Program-made: the position numbers and the translations under genes
Assembly (NCBI GenBank): GCA_002293375.1
Contig: DBDA01000027.1
Location: 4,849-68,848 of the forward strand
Length of the DNA: 64,000 nt
Source of the DNA: Odoribacter sp. UBA944
GTDB taxonomy: Bacteria; Bacteroidota; Bacteroidia; Bacteroidales; Marinifilaceae
Direction of reading: 5' to 3'
Notes under the pieces: generated by a model
What the model was told of the DNA's origin: nothing
What the model saw: only the letters and a program-made list of their open reading frames with translations
Databases searched by the model: none
Shown: positions 26,259 to 34,764 of the stretch, in pieces
How the letters are laid out: the number at the start of each line of letters is the position of its first letter
How positions within the stretch are numbered: the first letter of the stretch is position 1

Positions 26259-29075
26259 TCACCTGTTGCAGATACCGGCGTATGGACAGTTCCTGCACTT
26301 GTCCGGATTTCCGGTTTGCAGGAAGGGGCGGGCCGGATCGAACAGCTCTTCCAGCAGCGTAACAAGGTGGCCGGAGAGTTCCTCCCGATAAGGAGCAAAA
26401 TCCGATACGGGGACCTTCTCCTGTTGCAGGCGGTAGTCGTACTCCCTTTCAAACAGCAGTTTAGCGTTGTAGATGCCGGGGATTAGCACCTCGCCGGGAT
26501 GTTTCCGGGTATAAATCAAACAATAGAGCAACGTTTGCAGGGCGGCTTTGTTCCGGGTCTTGTTTTCCGGGTCGAAAAGAGCCGGAATGTCCTTGAACGC
26601 AGTGGTATCGGCCCCGGTCTTGTAGTCTAAGATCCGGGTCGTTCCGCCGATCCGGTCGATCCGATCGATCACTCCGCCGATAGATACCGTTTTCCGACCT
26701 TCCGGGGTGTTGATGGAGATACCGGTTTGGTAGCGCTCCTCCATGGAGAGGATCCGGAACGGGGCGAACTGTTTGTCGTACCGGAACATCCGGTCCAAGT
26801 ATTTCCGGATCACGTCGAGTACAAGTTCGTTACTGCCGTTTTCCAGCAGCCGGACGGTCGGGGCGTCGTACATGCCGTGGTAAGCCTTCCGGATAGCCTG
26901 TTCCGTGCCGGTTTTATCCAGTAAGATCCGGTCGATGACCTCCGTAGTGATCTCCCCTCCGATAAAGGGAAGGTAGAGCGCCCGGGCGCTTTCGTGAAAG
27001 ATATTGCCCAGCAGCCGGTGGTCCAACTCCTCTGCAACCTCCTCCTTTTCCCGGATCCCGGCCACATACCGGAAATAGAAACGGAGCGGACAGTCGATGC
27101 AGGCGTTCAGGGCGGAAGGAGAGAGGATCTTATCCCCGGTAGCCAAATAAGCGCTGAGCCGTTGCAGTACCTCCGGACTTTTTTCGATCCGGATGGGAAG
27201 CGGCTCTCCGGCGGAGATGGTATGCTGCAAACTGTATTCCCGGACCGGCAAGCCCGACTCGTATTTGATCTGATAAAGAAAACGGCTCATCTCGCCGGAG
27301 TTCAGGCCCTGGGATTGGTTGTTGAAGAGAATGCGGATGTTTTCGGCCCGTTGCAACAACCGGTAAAAATAGTAGGCGAACAGAGCATCCTGGTGTTCCG
27401 GTACAGGCAGGGAAAACCCTTTCCGGAGGTTGTACGGAATAAACGACGAAGCAAAAGAGCTCTTGGGAAGGATCCCCTCATTGGCCGAAAGGATCACGAC
27501 ATTCTTAAAGTCCAGCATACGGGTCTCCTGCAATCCCATGATCTGAAGCCCCTCCAACGGTTCTCCCGAGAACGGGATGGAAAGGGTGTTCAATATCTTC
27601 CCGATGATCCGGAGGTAAAATGGGTTGTCCGGTTCCATGCCCTCCTCCTCAAAGGTATTTTTCAACGTTTGGATAGCCGTATAAAAAGCAAAAATACACT
27701 CCTTTTCGAGCGACTGAAGGCCTTCGTCAGCCGTTTCCGTTCCCTGCAACAGGAGCGACAGCACCTGCAACAGGTACTCCGCCGTTCCGCCCGGTGTTCC
27801 GGAAAAGACAACCCGGCCCAACTCGTTGAAGTGAAGAGTTTCGGCTGGGATATAAACGATGTTTTTCTCCTGGACCGTTCGGATGATCCGGTCGATCTCC
27901 TCCGGCGCGCTTGCCCGGATCAGCGGATGGTTCAGCAGGGGGATTACCGGCTTGTAGTAAAAATAGGCGGCCCCGCCCGAAGTTTTGGTGTAGGCCGGCA
28001 ACTCTCCCAACAGGGAGACCAAAGCAGAAACGGAGCTGTTCCGGGCGGGATACCCCATGGTGACATTGACCTTTTGGATACTTTCCGGCAGAGAGTGTAT
28101 CACGGGGATTAACATCCCCTCGTCGCACAGCACTACGGCGCTTCTGACGCTCTCCGGCTCGCTGAACGCCTGCAACAATTCCGGGAGCAATTTGGCCTGG
28201 CCGGCGGATGCGGGGACGGAAATCAACTCTATCTGCTTGCCGTTGTGTTTGAAATTATTGAAGTTCCCGGCGTCTAATTCGTTGGGAAACAGCGTCAGGT
28301 TTTCCCGGATAAAACGGCCTGCCTCGTGTGCCTCGTTGGCCGTATAGTAGAGATCGTAATCCCAGTAGAAACGGGCCTTGTGATTGTTCCGGCAGTAGGT
28401 AAATATCTGTTTTTCGCAGGCATTCAGGGCATTAAACCCGGCAAATACCAAGTTTCCGGGAAGCTCAAATGTTTCGATCTGTTCGTAAAATCGGCGGATC
28501 CCCATTCCTTCGTAGCAGAGTTGTTTCCGAAACAACTCTTCCCGGAACCGGCTGTAAACGGGCCAAAGGTTGTCCCACACCCGCAGAAATTCCGATTGTT
28601 CGTTGCTGAGGTTCTGCGGATTGAAGCTGCTCCAAAAGGAGTGTATCACTTCTACCTGTTCCTCCGAAAGGTAAGAGAAGCCGTAATCCAACTTTTTATA
28701 GGCTGCCAGATTGGAAAAGAGATCCTTCGCATCGGCCAGATACTTGTCTAAATCGTCGAAATCTTCCAACAGCATGTTTCCCCAGAAGTAGAAATCTTCA
28801 AACTTTTCTTCTGTCCCGCTGCATGCTTTGTACACTTTATACAGTTTGATGATGAGCGACACCGGGTCCGCTTTTTTCAACCCGGTGTACCGTTCAATAA
28901 ACTCATTCAGCGTTACGATCTCCGGCATCCAGATCGGCCGGTCAACCAATCGGGACAGTTCCTCCGCCAAAAAAAGGCCGGCCCTTTTGTTGGGGAACAC
29001 CACGGTCACCTCTTTGAAATTCCCCCGGTGGCGGGACATCAGGTCGCGGGCAAGCAAGGCAAGAAATGAGGGCAT
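26259..29075 (-). CDS. addB: AddB-like PD-(D/E)XK nuclease of a double-strand-break repair complex
   Basis: A 938-residue protein when started at the ATG at 29075. A TTG 21 nt upstream is open, but it overlaps a -7 box. The N-terminal half is an inactive helicase-like region (VTVVFPNKRAGLFLAEEL). The C-terminal nuclease has GGVIDRIDRI and LDYKTG (the D...DYK catalytic residues). It is bracketed by the four cysteines of an AddB-type 4Fe-4S staple: one upstream in NACIDCPLRFYF (two Cys in the motif) and the rest in CRNCPYAGIC. With an AddA partner it should resect DNA ends for RecA loading. No addA is in the window; the space upstream is filled by the restriction-system remnants. Confidence 0.9.
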   Translation of the reverse strand: MPSFLALLARDLMSRHRGNFKEVTVVFPNKRAGLFLAEELSRLVDRPIWMPEIVTLNEFIERYTGLKKADPVSLIIKLYKVYKACSGTEEKFEDFYFWGNMLLEDFDDLDKYLADAKDLFSNLAAYKKLDYGFSYLSEEQVEVIHSFWSSFNPQNLSNEQSEFLRVWDNLWPVYSRFREELFRKQLCYEGMGIRRFYEQIETFELPGNLVFAGFNALNACEKQIFTYCRNNHKARFYWDYDLYYTANEAHEAGRFIRENLTLFPNELDAGNFNNFKHNGKQIELISVPASAGQAKLLPELLQAFSEPESVRSAVVLCDEGMLIPVIHSLPESIQKVNVTMGYPARNSSVSALVSLLGELPAYTKTSGGAAYFYYKPVIPLLNHPLIRASAPEEIDRIIRTVQEKNIVYIPAETLHFNELGRVVFSGTPGGTAEYLLQVLSLLLQGTETADEGLQSLEKECIFAFYTAIQTLKNTFEEEGMEPDNPFYLRIIGKILNTLSIPFSGEPLEGLQIMGLQETRMLDFKNVVILSANEGILPKSSFASSFIPYNLRKGFSLPVPEHQDALFAYYFYRLLQRAENIRILFNNQSQGLNSGEMSRFLYQIKYESGLPVREYSLQHTISAGEPLPIRIEKSPEVLQRLSAYLATGDKILSPSALNACIDCPLRFYFRYVAGIREKEEVAEELDHRLLGNIFHESARALYLPFIGGEITTEVIDRILLDKTGTEQAIRKAYHGMYDAPTVRLLENGSNELVLDVIRKYLDRMFRYDKQFAPFRILSMEERYQTGISINTPEGRKTVSIGGVIDRIDRIGGTTRILDYKTGADTTAFKDIPALFDPENKTRNKAALQTLLYCLIYTRKHPGEVLIPGIYNAKLLFEREYDYRLQQEKVPVSDFAPYREELSGHLVTLLEELFDPARPFLQTGNPDKCRNCPYAGICNR

Positions 29076-29093
29076 ATCGGCGGTATTTGAGTG

Positions 29094-29101
29094 CAAATCT
29101 A
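29094..29101 (-). promoter_or_regulatory. -7 box for addB
   Basis: TAGATTTG on the minus strand matches TAnnTTTG and puts transcription start about 12 nt before the ATG at 29075, deciding between that start and the TTG at 29096. Confidence 0.5.
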
Positions 29102-29140
29102 CATATTTTCAGTATGTAAATCAAACTCTGAAAGATACAC

Positions 29141-29160
29141 ATTTAAACAGACTCTCAAAT
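29141..29160. repeat. Dispersed motif, copy b
   Basis: ATTTAAACAGACTCTCAAAT, a near-consensus copy, in the divergent gap between addB and the hsdR remnant. A weaker look-alike sits at 29115-29129. Confidence 0.6.
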
Positions 29161-29199
29161 AAATACAAATTTTTAGAGAGAAAAATTATAAGATATGGT

Positions 29200-29207
29200 T
29201 ATTTTTG
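29200..29207 (+). promoter_or_regulatory. -7 box upstream of the hsdR remnant
   Basis: TATTTTTG matches TAnnTTTG and lies 26 nt before the ATG at 29234. If active it would drive the whole ParA/RelA-like region, since all genes to 32289 point the same way. Confidence 0.5.
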
Positions 29208-29233
29208 CATACAACTTCTGATAATACAACATT

Positions 29234-29574
29234 ATGTCTCCTGAAGAAAAAGCAAGGTTAATAATCGACAGAAGACTGGAAGAAACAGGATGGCAAGTGG
29301 TCGACAGAAATGACTATTCGCCGTCAGTTTCTGCTGTTGCTGTTCGGGAAGGTTTGAGTTGTGGTGCGGACAAAATCAACGCCCATTAACCGAAAGTCAG
29401 AAAGAAATTATGAAACAGATTGTGGGTTACATTGTAGCAAATGGGGCTTATACTAATGAAGATTTGCGGGAAGAAAATGTGCAGGTTTTTGCGCAGTTAG
29501 TGAGGAATTTTGGAGAGGCGAGTGTGGTTGAGGAGGTGTTGGAATCGTTGAGTTCATTTTTATTAGCAGTATAA
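29234..29574 (+). pseudogene. hsdR: Type I restriction endonuclease HsdR, internally deleted remnant
   Basis: From the ATG at 29234 a 51-codon frame gives a typical HsdR N-terminus (MSPEEKARLIIDRRLEETGW, then VVDRNDYSPS and AVAVREG) before shifting into a stop at 29389. In another frame, from about 29375 to 29574, comes a typical EcoEI-type HsdR C-terminus (RPLTESQKEIMKQIVGYI, then LESLSSFLLAV). The nuclease and helicase centre, about 2.5 kb in intact relatives, is missing, and the ends are joined out of frame near 29356-29375. The piece is AT-rich like the genes after it. Identification rests on recalled HsdR end sequences. Confidence 0.7.
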
Positions 29575-29606
29575 ATTAAAAAAATAATCACTTATTTAAA
29601 TTAAAT

Positions 29607-30737
29607 ATGAAGGTAATATCAGTTTTTAACAACAAAGGTGGTGTTGGAAAATCAACGCTTACTTATCATTTGAGTAATTCTTTGGCAGAATTAGGACATA
29701 AGATTTTAATGGTTGATTTAGACCCTCAATGCAATTTAACTATATGTGCTATGAAAGAAGAGCAATTGCATCAGATTTGGGAAGATGAAGACCCTTTCAT
29801 TGAGGATTTTGAACAAGCGTTCAACGAAGCTCCTAACATTATTAATTCGCCGAGAAGTATTCATTTTATACTTAAACCAACAGAAGATGGTATTAGCGAA
29901 CTTGCTCAATTACCACCTGCTCTTAATATTGCCAACAATATTGATATTATTCCGGGAAGACTTTCTATACATAAATATGAAAATAGAATTGCCGAACGAT
30001 GGAATGGTATTTATCAAGGAGATAATTTGGCAATAAGAACAGTTACTAATATTAGGTCTTTGTGTAAGAAATATGCAGAACAAAACAATTATGATTTTGT
30101 TTTGATAGATACTTCTCCAAGTTTAGGTATTCTGAATAAAACTATTATTTCCACAGTTGATGGTTTCTTTATACCCGCACAACCTGATATGTTTAGTTTG
30201 TATGGTATTCGTAATATTGGCAGTGCTCTTGAAATGTGGCAAAAAGAGTTTGTTTCTATATATACATTGATTTCAGAGGACAAACGCTCAAAGTTTCCAA
30301 CTAATTTTGTTCAGTTTTTAGGTTATACAATCTACAACGCAAAAAAATATACTAAGCAAGGTACAATTCCCAATGAATACAACTTAGCCCAAGCGCATTA
30401 TCAATATGTAAATCGAATACCGCAAACTATATTAGAATACATTCAAGAAAATAATTACAGGAATTTTACGCAAGAAGAAATATCTAGACCAATTGGAGGA
30501 AGTGCAATAATACACACTCATAATACTTTCCCTGCAATGGCACAAGCACTTAAATGTCCTATGTGGAAAGTTCCTGAAGTTTATCAAGGGCTAAGACAAA
30601 CCGATTCTGACTATATTGATTTGCTTACTCAAAATGGATTTGAATATAATCAAGGGAATAATGGTCGCTTACAAGAGATAGGAGATCATTATCGAGAATT
30701 TACAAATGATTTACTTATTAGAATCAATAAATTATGA
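29607..30737 (+). CDS. ParA/Soj-like P-loop ATPase
   Basis: A 376-residue protein with the deviant Walker A motif KGGVGKST (residues 10-17) at the extreme N-terminus, MVDLDPQCNLT as the A'/switch region and FVLIDTSPSLG as Walker B. This is the MinD/ParA class, which dimerises on ATP. It is longer than chromosomal Soj, with an extra C-terminal region of about 100 residues and a helical end. There is no ParB or parS, so plasmid partition is unlikely. It overlaps the RelA/SpoT-like gene by 4 nt (ATGA), so the two are translationally coupled. Strongly AT-rich codon use sets it apart from backbone genes. Confidence 0.88.
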   Translation: MKVISVFNNKGGVGKSTLTYHLSNSLAELGHKILMVDLDPQCNLTICAMKEEQLHQIWEDEDPFIEDFEQAFNEAPNIINSPRSIHFILKPTEDGISELAQLPPALNIANNIDIIPGRLSIHKYENRIAERWNGIYQGDNLAIRTVTNIRSLCKKYAEQNNYDFVLIDTSPSLGILNKTIISTVDGFFIPAQPDMFSLYGIRNIGSALEMWQKEFVSIYTLISEDKRSKFPTNFVQFLGYTIYNAKKYTKQGTIPNEYNLAQAHYQYVNRIPQTILEYIQENNYRNFTQEEISRPIGGSAIIHTHNTFPAMAQALKCPMWKVPEVYQGLRQTDSDYIDLLTQNGFEYNQGNNGRLQEIGDHYREFTNDLLIRINKL

Positions 30738-31447
30738 GCGAACCTGATAACGTAAAAAGTATTGAATCCGTAATCACTCTTTATAATGACGCAGATAGTC
30801 AAACGAGATTGAAAAGTTTTCAATCTTCGGTGGTGTCTTTTTTTGAAAATAATCCTAATTTAAATAAGCGGCCTTTTCCTATAATTCATTCCATAAAAAC
30901 AAGACTAAAAGACTCTGAACATCTAAAAGATAAAATTATTAGAAAATATAAAGAAGACAACGAACGAATAATAACAAGCGAAAATTTATTTAGAGAAGTT
31001 ACAGATTTAATTGGTGTTAGAGTTTTACACTTATATCAAGAGCAGTTTCCTATTATTCACGAAAATATTCTGAATTATGTAAATAGTGGAGACTGGGTTT
31101 TTGTAGAAGACCCCAAAGTATACACTTGGGATCCTGAATATAAAGCACTTTATGAAAAATTAAACATCAAAACTGAACTTAAAGAAACATTTTATACAAG
31201 TGTTCATTATGTTGTAAAACCAAACAATCAAAATCCAAACCCTATATGTTGTGAAATACAAGTTCGAACATTGTTTGAAGAAATTTGGGGAGAAATCGAC
31301 CATACAATTAATTATCCTCACAAAACAAAAAGTATAGCGTGTAGAGAACAATTAAAAGTGTTAGCAAAATTAATATCAACGGGCACACGGTTGGCAGATT
31401 CAATTTTTAAGAGTAATAAAGAACACTCTGAAAAAGAAATCAGTTAA
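30734..31447 (+). CDS. RelA/SpoT-like nucleotidyltransferase (small alarmone synthetase or toxSAS type)
   Basis: A 237-residue protein with a RelA_SpoT synthetase domain. The G-loop aspartate and arginine are in DLIGVRV (Asp91, Arg96). The nucleotide-stacking Tyr154 is kept in FYTSVHY, where most alarmone synthetases have GY(R/K/Q)SLH. Catalytic Glu174 is in EIQVRT, followed by IWGEIDH. No HD hydrolase or regulatory TGS/ACT domain is present. The altered residues around Tyr154 leave the product open: (p)ppGpp, ppApp, or pyrophosphate transfer to tRNA as in toxSAS enzymes. It is coupled to the ParA-like gene by a 4-nt overlap, which suggests the ATPase controls or neutralises it, or acts as sensor. 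Confidence 0.85.
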   Translation: MSEPDNVKSIESVITLYNDADSQTRLKSFQSSVVSFFENNPNLNKRPFPIIHSIKTRLKDSEHLKDKIIRKYKEDNERIITSENLFREVTDLIGVRVLHLYQEQFPIIHENILNYVNSGDWVFVEDPKVYTWDPEYKALYEKLNIKTELKETFYTSVHYVVKPNNQNPNPICCEIQVRTLFEEIWGEIDHTINYPHKTKSIACREQLKVLAKLISTGTRLADSIFKSNKEHSEKEIS

Positions 31448-31462
31448 AAATATACAAAATCT

Positions 31463-31582
31463 ATGGCAAAACAAAACAACAACTCAAACGAACAATCCCT
31501 CATCAAAAAAGTCTGGAACTTCGCCGATGTCGTCACGGTGGCGGGTATTTTGTCAGCACCTATAAAAATTAGCATAATATGA
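31463..31582 (+). pseudogene. hsdM: Type I restriction methyltransferase HsdM, N-terminal remnant
   Basis: A 39-codon frame begins MAKQNNNSNEQSLIKKVWNF and continues ADVVTVAG, a good match to the extreme N-terminus of class I SAM-dependent HsdM subunits. It then diverges into GILSAPIKISII and stops, so the helical and catalytic (NPPF) parts are gone. Its stop overlaps the ATG of the next gene by 4 nt. Whether the last dozen residues come from the old 3' end of the operon or are out-of-frame sequence is unclear. Confidence 0.65.
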
Positions 31583-32289
31583 AAGTACAGTCAATAAACG
31601 ATTCTCATTTCGTTTCCGAAATCAAACAGATTCTCTCCGTTGCACGACAAAAAGCATATACTGCGGTTAACTTTGCTATGGTAGAAGCATATTGGCTGAT
31701 TGGCAAGCGCATTGTTGAAGAAGAACAGCAAGGCAAAGAGCGAGCTGCTTATGGTGAGGAAATTCTTAAAACGTTATCTGTCGAGCTTACAAGAGAATTT
31801 GGAAAAGGTTTTAGCGAACGGAGTTTGCGGGATTTTAGGCAGTTTTATCTGACATTTCAGGACACGGAGATTTGGCACACACTGTGTGCACAATTGAGTT
31901 GGTCGCATATTAGATTGATAATGAGGGTTGAAAATAAGGATGCTCAAAAATATTACCTTCAAGAAGCAGCAGAAAATCATTGGTCGGTAAGAACGCTGGA
32001 CAGAAATATTTCCACACTGTATTATCACCGGCTTTTATCCTCTCAAGTGAAAGAGCCTGTAATACAGGAAATGCAAGAAAAAACAAAAGATTTTCAACAG
32101 AATAAATTAGAGTTTATCAAAAATCCTGCTGTGTTGGAATTTCTTGGACTACCCAATAATACAGGATATACGGAATCTCGTTTAGAACAGGCAATTATTA
32201 ACGAGATGCAAAAATTCCTGCTCGAATTGGGAAAAGGTTTTGCCTTTGTTGACAGGCAGCAATTGATACGTATGAAATTACAGGGATAA
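31579..32289 (+). pseudogene. DUF1016/YhcG protein lacking its PD-(D/E)XK nuclease domain
   Basis: A 236-residue frame with a well-preserved DUF1016 N-terminal domain (AYWLIGKRIVEEEQQGKERA, LSWSHIRLIMRVEN). It stops at GKGFAFVDRQQ, just where family members continue into the C-terminal nuclease (FYIDLVFYN...DLK region, usually about 100 more residues). The truncation removes all expected catalytic residues, so it is likely inactive as a nuclease, although the N-terminal domain could still be made. Such genes are often embedded in type I restriction operons, which fits the neighbouring hsdR and hsdM remnants. The AT-rich composition ends here. Confidence 0.8.
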
Positions 32290-32301
32290 AAGATACGACA
32301 A

Positions 32302-32868
32302 ATGAAACTGATTTGTGCCGAATACAACACCGCTGGCCGGATGTCCCCGCAGGTGATCGGGGACAATGCGCTGTTGCGGGACAACCGTGACTTTTACGTC
32401 CCCGATTTTACCCAGGAACTGAGTTGCGTCCCACAAGTGGTGTTGCGGGCCTGTAAACTGGGAAAAGGCGTATCGGAGCGTTTTGCATCTCGCTACTACG
32501 ACCAGATCGGGGTAGGAGTCCGTTTTTACGCGGACACTCTCCGCAAAGAGTTATTTACAAATGGCCTGGAGACCGGATTGGCCTCCGCTTTCGACGACTC
32601 GGCGGCGCTCAGCAGCCTGCAACCGTACCGGGGAGAAGAGCTCGTATACAGCCTGCGCATCAACGAAACAACGGTTTTTGAGAACCGGATCTCCGATCTG
32701 CCCGTCGGGATCCATGCGTTTATCTCCAAGGCTTCCCATTACTTTATGATCAAGATGGGGGATTTTTTCTTTTGCGGAAATCCGTTCTGTTACAGTAATT
32801 TGAAAGTAGGGGACCGGATCCGGGTTTACTTAGCGGAGCGTTGCCTGCTGGATTTCTTTATCCGCTGA
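32302..32868 (+). CDS. FAH-fold protein with degenerate active site
   Basis: A 188-residue protein that follows the short fumarylacetoacetate-hydrolase family plan (ALLRDNRDFYVPDFTQEL near the start, RFASRYYDQIGVGVRFYADT in the middle). The metal-binding Glu-x-Glu normally found in the strand after the PDF segment is replaced by VPQVVL, and the aspartate usual in GLGIDFT is Arg in VGVRFY, so ordinary hydrolase activity is doubtful. It begins 12 nt after the truncated DUF1016 gene and is GC-rich like the backbone. It converges on trmH with a 4-nt gap. Confidence 0.65.
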   Translation: MKLICAEYNTAGRMSPQVIGDNALLRDNRDFYVPDFTQELSCVPQVVLRACKLGKGVSERFASRYYDQIGVGVRFYADTLRKELFTNGLETGLASAFDDSAALSSLQPYRGEELVYSLRINETTVFENRISDLPVGIHAFISKASHYFMIKMGDFFFCGNPFCYSNLKVGDRIRVYLAERCLLDFFIR

Positions 32869-32872
32869 CACC

Positions 32873-33418
32873 TCACCCCCTTAACTTCGGCAACAACGGT
32901 TTTACCAATTGCCAGAGTACGATCCCCACACTGACGGAGATATTAAATGAGTGTTTGGTGCCGAACTGCGGGATCTCAATACAACCGTCCGCCAGGTCGA
33001 TCACCTCCTGTTGCACGCCTTTCACTTCGTTTCCGAAAATCAATGCATACCGGCAGCCGCTTTCCGGGACAACGGTTTCCAGGGAGATGCTCTTTTCCGC
33101 CTGTTCGGCCGCGTAGATGCGATATCCGGACGTCCGGAGTTTGCGGACCGCCTCCGCCGTATCCGCTGCATACTCCCACGCCACGGAATCCTCGGCCCCC
33201 AGTGCAGTCTTGTGGATCTCCCGGTGGGGCGGGGTGGCGGTCAACCCGCACAGGTAGATCTTTTCCAACCGAAAAGCGTCGCAGGTGCGGAACACCGACC
33301 CGATGTTGTGCTGGCTCCGCACATTGTCTAACACCACTACCACAGGCAACTTGTCTGCCCGCTTGAACTCCTCCGCACTGATGCGGTATAACTCTTCGTT
33401 TTCTAATTTCCGGGACAT
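32873..33418 (-). CDS. TrmH/SpoU-family RNA methyltransferase
   Basis: A 181-residue SPOUT methyltransferase without a separate substrate-binding domain. Motif 1 is LDNVRSQHNIGSVFRTCDAF, motif 2 IFGNEVKGV and motif 3 HSFNISVSVGIVLWQLV. The small size and motifs resemble the TrmH/TrmL group that 2'-O-methylates tRNA, but the target is not certain. It is 12 nt downstream of miaB on the same strand, giving a small tRNA/rRNA-modification unit. Start ATG at 33416-33418. Confidence 0.9.
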   Translation of the reverse strand: MSRKLENEELYRISAEEFKRADKLPVVVVLDNVRSQHNIGSVFRTCDAFRLEKIYLCGLTATPPHREIHKTALGAEDSVAWEYAADTAEAVRKLRTSGYRIYAAEQAEKSISLETVVPESGCRYALIFGNEVKGVQQEVIDLADGCIEIPQFGTKHSFNISVSVGIVLWQLVKPLLPKLRG

Positions 33419-33420
33419 GT

Positions 33421-33434
33421 AAACAGGCTCTTAA
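33421..33434. repeat. Dispersed motif, copy c
   Basis: AAACAGGCTCTTAA, a partial copy lying over the miaB stop and just upstream of the trmH start. Confidence 0.45.
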
Positions 33435-34762
33435 CTTTGTTCAGCAGGTATTCCCATAAGCGTGGCCGAGGTGCAGGAGGTAACGGTTACCCGGATCAGA
33501 TCGCCGGGTTGTGCGCCGCTGTGTGGAAAAACGACCACCTTGTTCTGGCTGCTGCGGCCGAACAGTTCGTCCGGACTTTTTTTGGAAACACCCTCTACCA
33601 GCACCTCGAATGTTTGGCCCACATCCTGCCGGTTGCTCTCCAGCGAAAGCGTGGTTTGCAGGTCGATCAACTCTTGCAGGCGGCGGCTCTTCACCTCTTC
33701 GGGAACATTGTCCGGAAGCCGTTTGGAGGCCGTGGTGCCGGGTCGCTCCGAATATTTGAACATATAAGCCAGGTCGAACCCCACCGTTTTCAACAACTCC
33801 AGTGTCTCCCGGAAATCGGCTTCGCTTTCGTTGTGAAAACCGACGAATACATCCGTAGAGAGGCCGCACCCGGGAATGATCCGCCGAATGGCTTCGATCC
33901 GCTCCAGATACCACTCGCGGGTGTATTTCCGGTTCATGTCCCGGAGTACCGAATTGCTGCCGGATTGTACGGGCAGGTGGATGGATTTGCAGATGTTCGG
34001 AAACCGGGCGATGGTTTCCAAAATCCTGTCACTCATATCTTTGGGGTGGGAGGTAGCAAAACGGATCCGCATACCCGGGACCGCCTGCGCCGCCCGCTCC
34101 AGCAAGCCGGGAAAATCAATCTGCACCTGTTCGTCCTTGTAAGCGTAAGAGTTCACATTCTGCCCCAGCAGGGTCACCTCCTTGTACCCTTTGCGTTGCA
34201 GGTCCAACAGTTCGTTCAGAATGCTCCGGGGGCTCCGGCTTCGTTCCCGCCCGCGGGTATAAGGCACGATGCAGTAGGTACAGAAATTATTGCACCCTCT
34301 CATGATGGAAACAAATCCGGAGATGGCGGTTTCGTCGATGCGGGAAGGACAGATGTCTTTGTAAGTTTCGGTTTCGGAGAGGGCGATGTTGATGGCTTTT
34401 TCCCCCCTTGTCGCTTTTTCGATCAGCAACGGCAAGTCCATGTAGGCGTCCGGGCCGACAACGATATTGACGTTTTTTTCCTGCTCAAACAGTTGTTCTC
34501 CGAGCCGTTCGGCCATGCATCCCATGACGCCGATCAGCAATCCGGGCTTCTTCTTCCGGAGCTCGGAAAAGCCCTGTACCCGTCCGCGCACCCGTTGTTC
34601 GGCGTTTTCCCGGACGGAACAGGTATTGACCAGAATGATGTCGGCTTCGTTCCTGTCTGCCGTATATTCAAACCCTCCGTCTTTCAGGATGGCGGCCGCC
34701 ACCTCGCTGTCCGCAGCGTTCATCTGGCAGCCGTATGTCTCGATGTGGAATTTTCTGGACAT
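33431..34762 (-). CDS. miaB: tRNA-2-methylthio-N6-isopentenyladenosine(37) synthase
   Basis: A 443-residue radical-SAM methylthiotransferase. The N-terminal UPF0004 domain carries the second cluster cysteines Cys12, Cys48 and Cys82; the radical-SAM motif CNNFCTYC supplies Cys157, Cys161 and Cys164; and a C-terminal TRAM domain ends the protein. It adds a methylthio group at C2 of isopentenyl-A37 in tRNAs reading UNN codons. I chose the ATG at 34762. A GTG 30 nt upstream is in frame, but it lies inside the hairpin/promoter at 34765-34806 and adds residues not seen in the family. Confidence 0.95.
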   Translation of the reverse strand: MSRKFHIETYGCQMNAADSEVAAAILKDGGFEYTADRNEADIILVNTCSVRENAEQRVRGRVQGFSELRKKKPGLLIGVMGCMAERLGEQLFEQEKNVNIVVGPDAYMDLPLLIEKATRGEKAINIALSETETYKDICPSRIDETAISGFVSIMRGCNNFCTYCIVPYTRGRERSRSPRSILNELLDLQRKGYKEVTLLGQNVNSYAYKDEQVQIDFPGLLERAAQAVPGMRIRFATSHPKDMSDRILETIARFPNICKSIHLPVQSGSNSVLRDMNRKYTREWYLERIEAIRRIIPGCGLSTDVFVGFHNESEADFRETLELLKTVGFDLAYMFKYSERPGTTASKRLPDNVPEEVKSRRLQELIDLQTTLSLESNRQDVGQTFEVLVEGVSKKSPDELFGRSSQNKVVVFPHSGAQPGDLIRVTVTSCTSATLMGIPAEQS

Positions 34763-34764
34763 AA

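Noticed and set aside
26994..28112. A 372-codon plus-strand frame opposite addB.
   Set aside because: It lies entirely inside the conserved AddB nuclease reading frame and has no recognisable motif.
29607..30737. The ParA-like gene considered as a plasmid or chromosome partition gene.
   Set aside because: No ParB or centromere-like repeats nearby, and the gene is coupled to a RelA/SpoT-like gene.
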